A stretch of 17,773 nucleotides of DNA from positions 1 to 17,773 of the forward strand of contig JAHWKZ010000017.1 in assembly GCA_019347645.1 (NCBI GenBank), written 5' to 3'. Source of the stretch: Gemmatimonadota bacterium. GTDB lineage: Bacteria > Gemmatimonadota > Gemmatimonadetes > JACCXV01 > JAHWKZ01. Below are positions 17,026 through 17,773 of the stretch, in pieces (the stretch's first letter is position 1; every line of letters starts with the position of its first letter). Made by a program: the position numbers and the translations under genes. Below the pieces are notes generated by a model that worked only from the letters and a program-made list of their open reading frames with translations, did not search any database and had not been told where the DNA came from.

Positions 17026-17773
17026 TCAGCTTCGGCCCGTGAGGCCATTGCGCAGGAGGCGACTCGCGACCCATCCCCCTACGACCAGCCCTCCGGCGAC
17101 CGTCCCCAGAGCGGCGACCCCGCGTCCAAGGGGCGAGAGCGGCCGGAACCTCCCGGCCATCCAGGCAAGCAGCCAGATCGGCGGCGCCTCGCGACGGACG
17201 TCTTTCAGGGCCTGCGGCCCGGCCAGGCTCAGAACGTCGTGCATCTTGCCCATGCCCCGCACCATCGGCACCACCTTGCTCTCCCGCTCGCGGATCTCGA
17301 GTGTCCGACCGGCCGCGAGGTCGTCGAGCCCCTCGGACAGCGCGGCGAGATCGTTGGCCCACAAGAGACGACCGGCGACGATTCCCTCTCGATCGACGAA
17401 GTAAGCGGAGTGAGGCTTCTCGTCGAGGGCGCGGTGAAGCGCGCCCTCGACGGTGTCGATGGCCACGGTCCACTCGATGGCGTCTCGCGCTTCGTAAGCC
17501 CGGGCATGCTCGAGCTTCTGCTCCATGGATCGTGGCTGCGGGAAGCGATCTCCCGGGTGGGCTTCCCGAACGTAGACCGATAGGAACTCGACCTCGTTCT
17601 GGTATCGCTCATGAAGTTCGCGGAGCGTCGGACCGGCGCTCGCCGTCATCGGTCAGGTGAACGACGCGAAGATCATCAGCATGGGTCGTTGCGAGGTCGC
17701 ATCGGCGAGTGTGATCAGCTGGCCGTCGGTCGTGGGCAGGTCGAATGCCGGGAACCGCTCCCCCGTTCTGGGA
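17026..17773 (-). CDS. Deiodinase-like redoxin, apparent selenoprotein (in-frame TGA read as Sec), 5' end outside window
   Basis: A continuous frame from 17772 to the stop at 17026 is broken only by TGA at 17655-17653. Before it comes a thioredoxin-fold N-terminus: GERFPAFDLPTTDGQLITL, then PMLMIFASFT. The TGA follows and is succeeded by P, then LRELHERYQNEVEFLSVYV and REAHPGDRF. FxSxT-U-P and the EAH signature are those of iodothyronine deiodinases and their bacterial relatives, with Sec at the catalytic position. Later HSAYFVDREG fits the last strand of the fold. An extra C-terminal part ends in a membrane helix (about residues 222-241 of the visible 248: VAALGTVAGGLVVGGWVASRLL), suggesting a membrane anchor. 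The usual call would start at the ATG at 17649, but that ATG has no ribosome site and lacks half the fold. Substrate unknown; peroxide, thiol or haloaromatic reduction are possible. A nonsense mutation of a Cys codon is the alternative. Confidence 0.85.
17623..17641 (-). promoter_or_regulatory. Candidate bacterial SECIS hairpin
   Basis: Counting the U of UGA as 1, bases 15-19 (GAGCG) pair with 29-33 (CGCUC). The loop holds GGUC at 22-25, with a possible inner CG/CG pair. In E. coli fdhF the SelB-contacting G23 and U24 sit in a GGUC at the same distance. The structure lies wholly in coding sequence, as bacterial SECIS elements do. A competing pairing of GACCG (2-6) with CGGUC (21-25) exists, so the fold needs a check. 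Confidence 0.65.
17653..17655 (-). other. In-frame TGA codon, proposed selenocysteine
   Basis: The TGA falls exactly where deiodinase-family proteins carry Sec, between Thr and Pro at the end of the first redoxin strand (FASFT-TGA-P). Frame and codon bias are unbroken on both sides. Confidence 0.82.

Noticed and set aside
16656..17048. Minus-strand ORF beginning MASRAEAERREIRVEG
   Set aside because: The first 40 or so residues look somewhat coding, but the ORF overlaps the end of the deiodinase-like gene and then runs antisense for over 260 bases through the metallopeptidase gene. No ribosome site or family resemblance; probably chance.
17026..17649. A complete 207-residue gene starting at the ATG at 17649
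   Set aside because: The ATG has no ribosome site, lies 4 bases after the TGA, and this start removes the first half of a redoxin fold that is readable in the same frame upstream. Read instead as part of a selenoprotein.

Overview
The window is high-GC bacterial chromosomal DNA with strong G/C preference at third codon positions. The lipoprotein near the right end (a signal peptide ending in LTAC followed by a short Ser/Thr/Pro-rich stretch), a GDP-mannose 3,5-epimerase-like enzyme inside an exopolysaccharide operon, and a deiodinase-type selenoprotein all fit Gemmatimonadota or a neighbouring environmental phylum. That placement is inference from style, not from a marker gene.

Left third (about 190-7607, minus strand): an exopolysaccharide operon. 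A near-consensus sigma-70 promoter (7578-7607) reads into a Wzc-like tyrosine autokinase and chain-length regulator, a Wza-like export protein (GTGA overlap), a polyprenyl-phosphate sugar-1-phosphate transferase with an unexplained C-terminal extension, a GDP-mannose 3,5-epimerase-like enzyme, a WecG/TagA/CpsF glycosyltransferase, and the start of a further gene that stops looking like coding sequence near position 200. Together these start the lipid-linked repeat unit, make a sugar donor, add a sugar, and control export. From about 200 to the left edge the convincing coding frame lies on the opposite strand, which suggests a rearrangement or an assembly join.

Middle (7813-11750): a ZIP-family metal transporter with an added extracytoplasmic domain (minus), divergent from an 881-residue protein that joins an acyl-activating enzyme, an acyl carrier protein and a PlsC-type acyltransferase in one chain (plus).

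Right (11754-16923): on the minus strand, a membrane protein of the putative-sensor type, a hybrid PAS histidine kinase with a receiver domain, and a macro-domain protein lie in series. The kinase and macro genes are tightly coupled. Divergent from them is a secreted lipoprotein metallopeptidase (M30-like).

Right edge (17026-17772, minus): the most notable item. A plain ORF reading gives a 207-residue protein starting at 17649, but the same frame continues upstream through a single TGA at 17655-17653 into a clear redoxin N-terminus. The TGA sits in the context FT(TGA)P, where iodothyronine deiodinases carry selenocysteine, and is followed by VYVREAHPGD, the deiodinase-family signature. Downstream of the TGA is a hairpin with GGUC at nucleotides 22-25, the same spacing as in the E. 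coli fdhF SECIS. I read it as a membrane-anchored, deiodinase-like selenoprotein whose 5' end lies outside the window. No tRNA, rRNA, CRISPR array, insertion sequence or replication origin was recognised.
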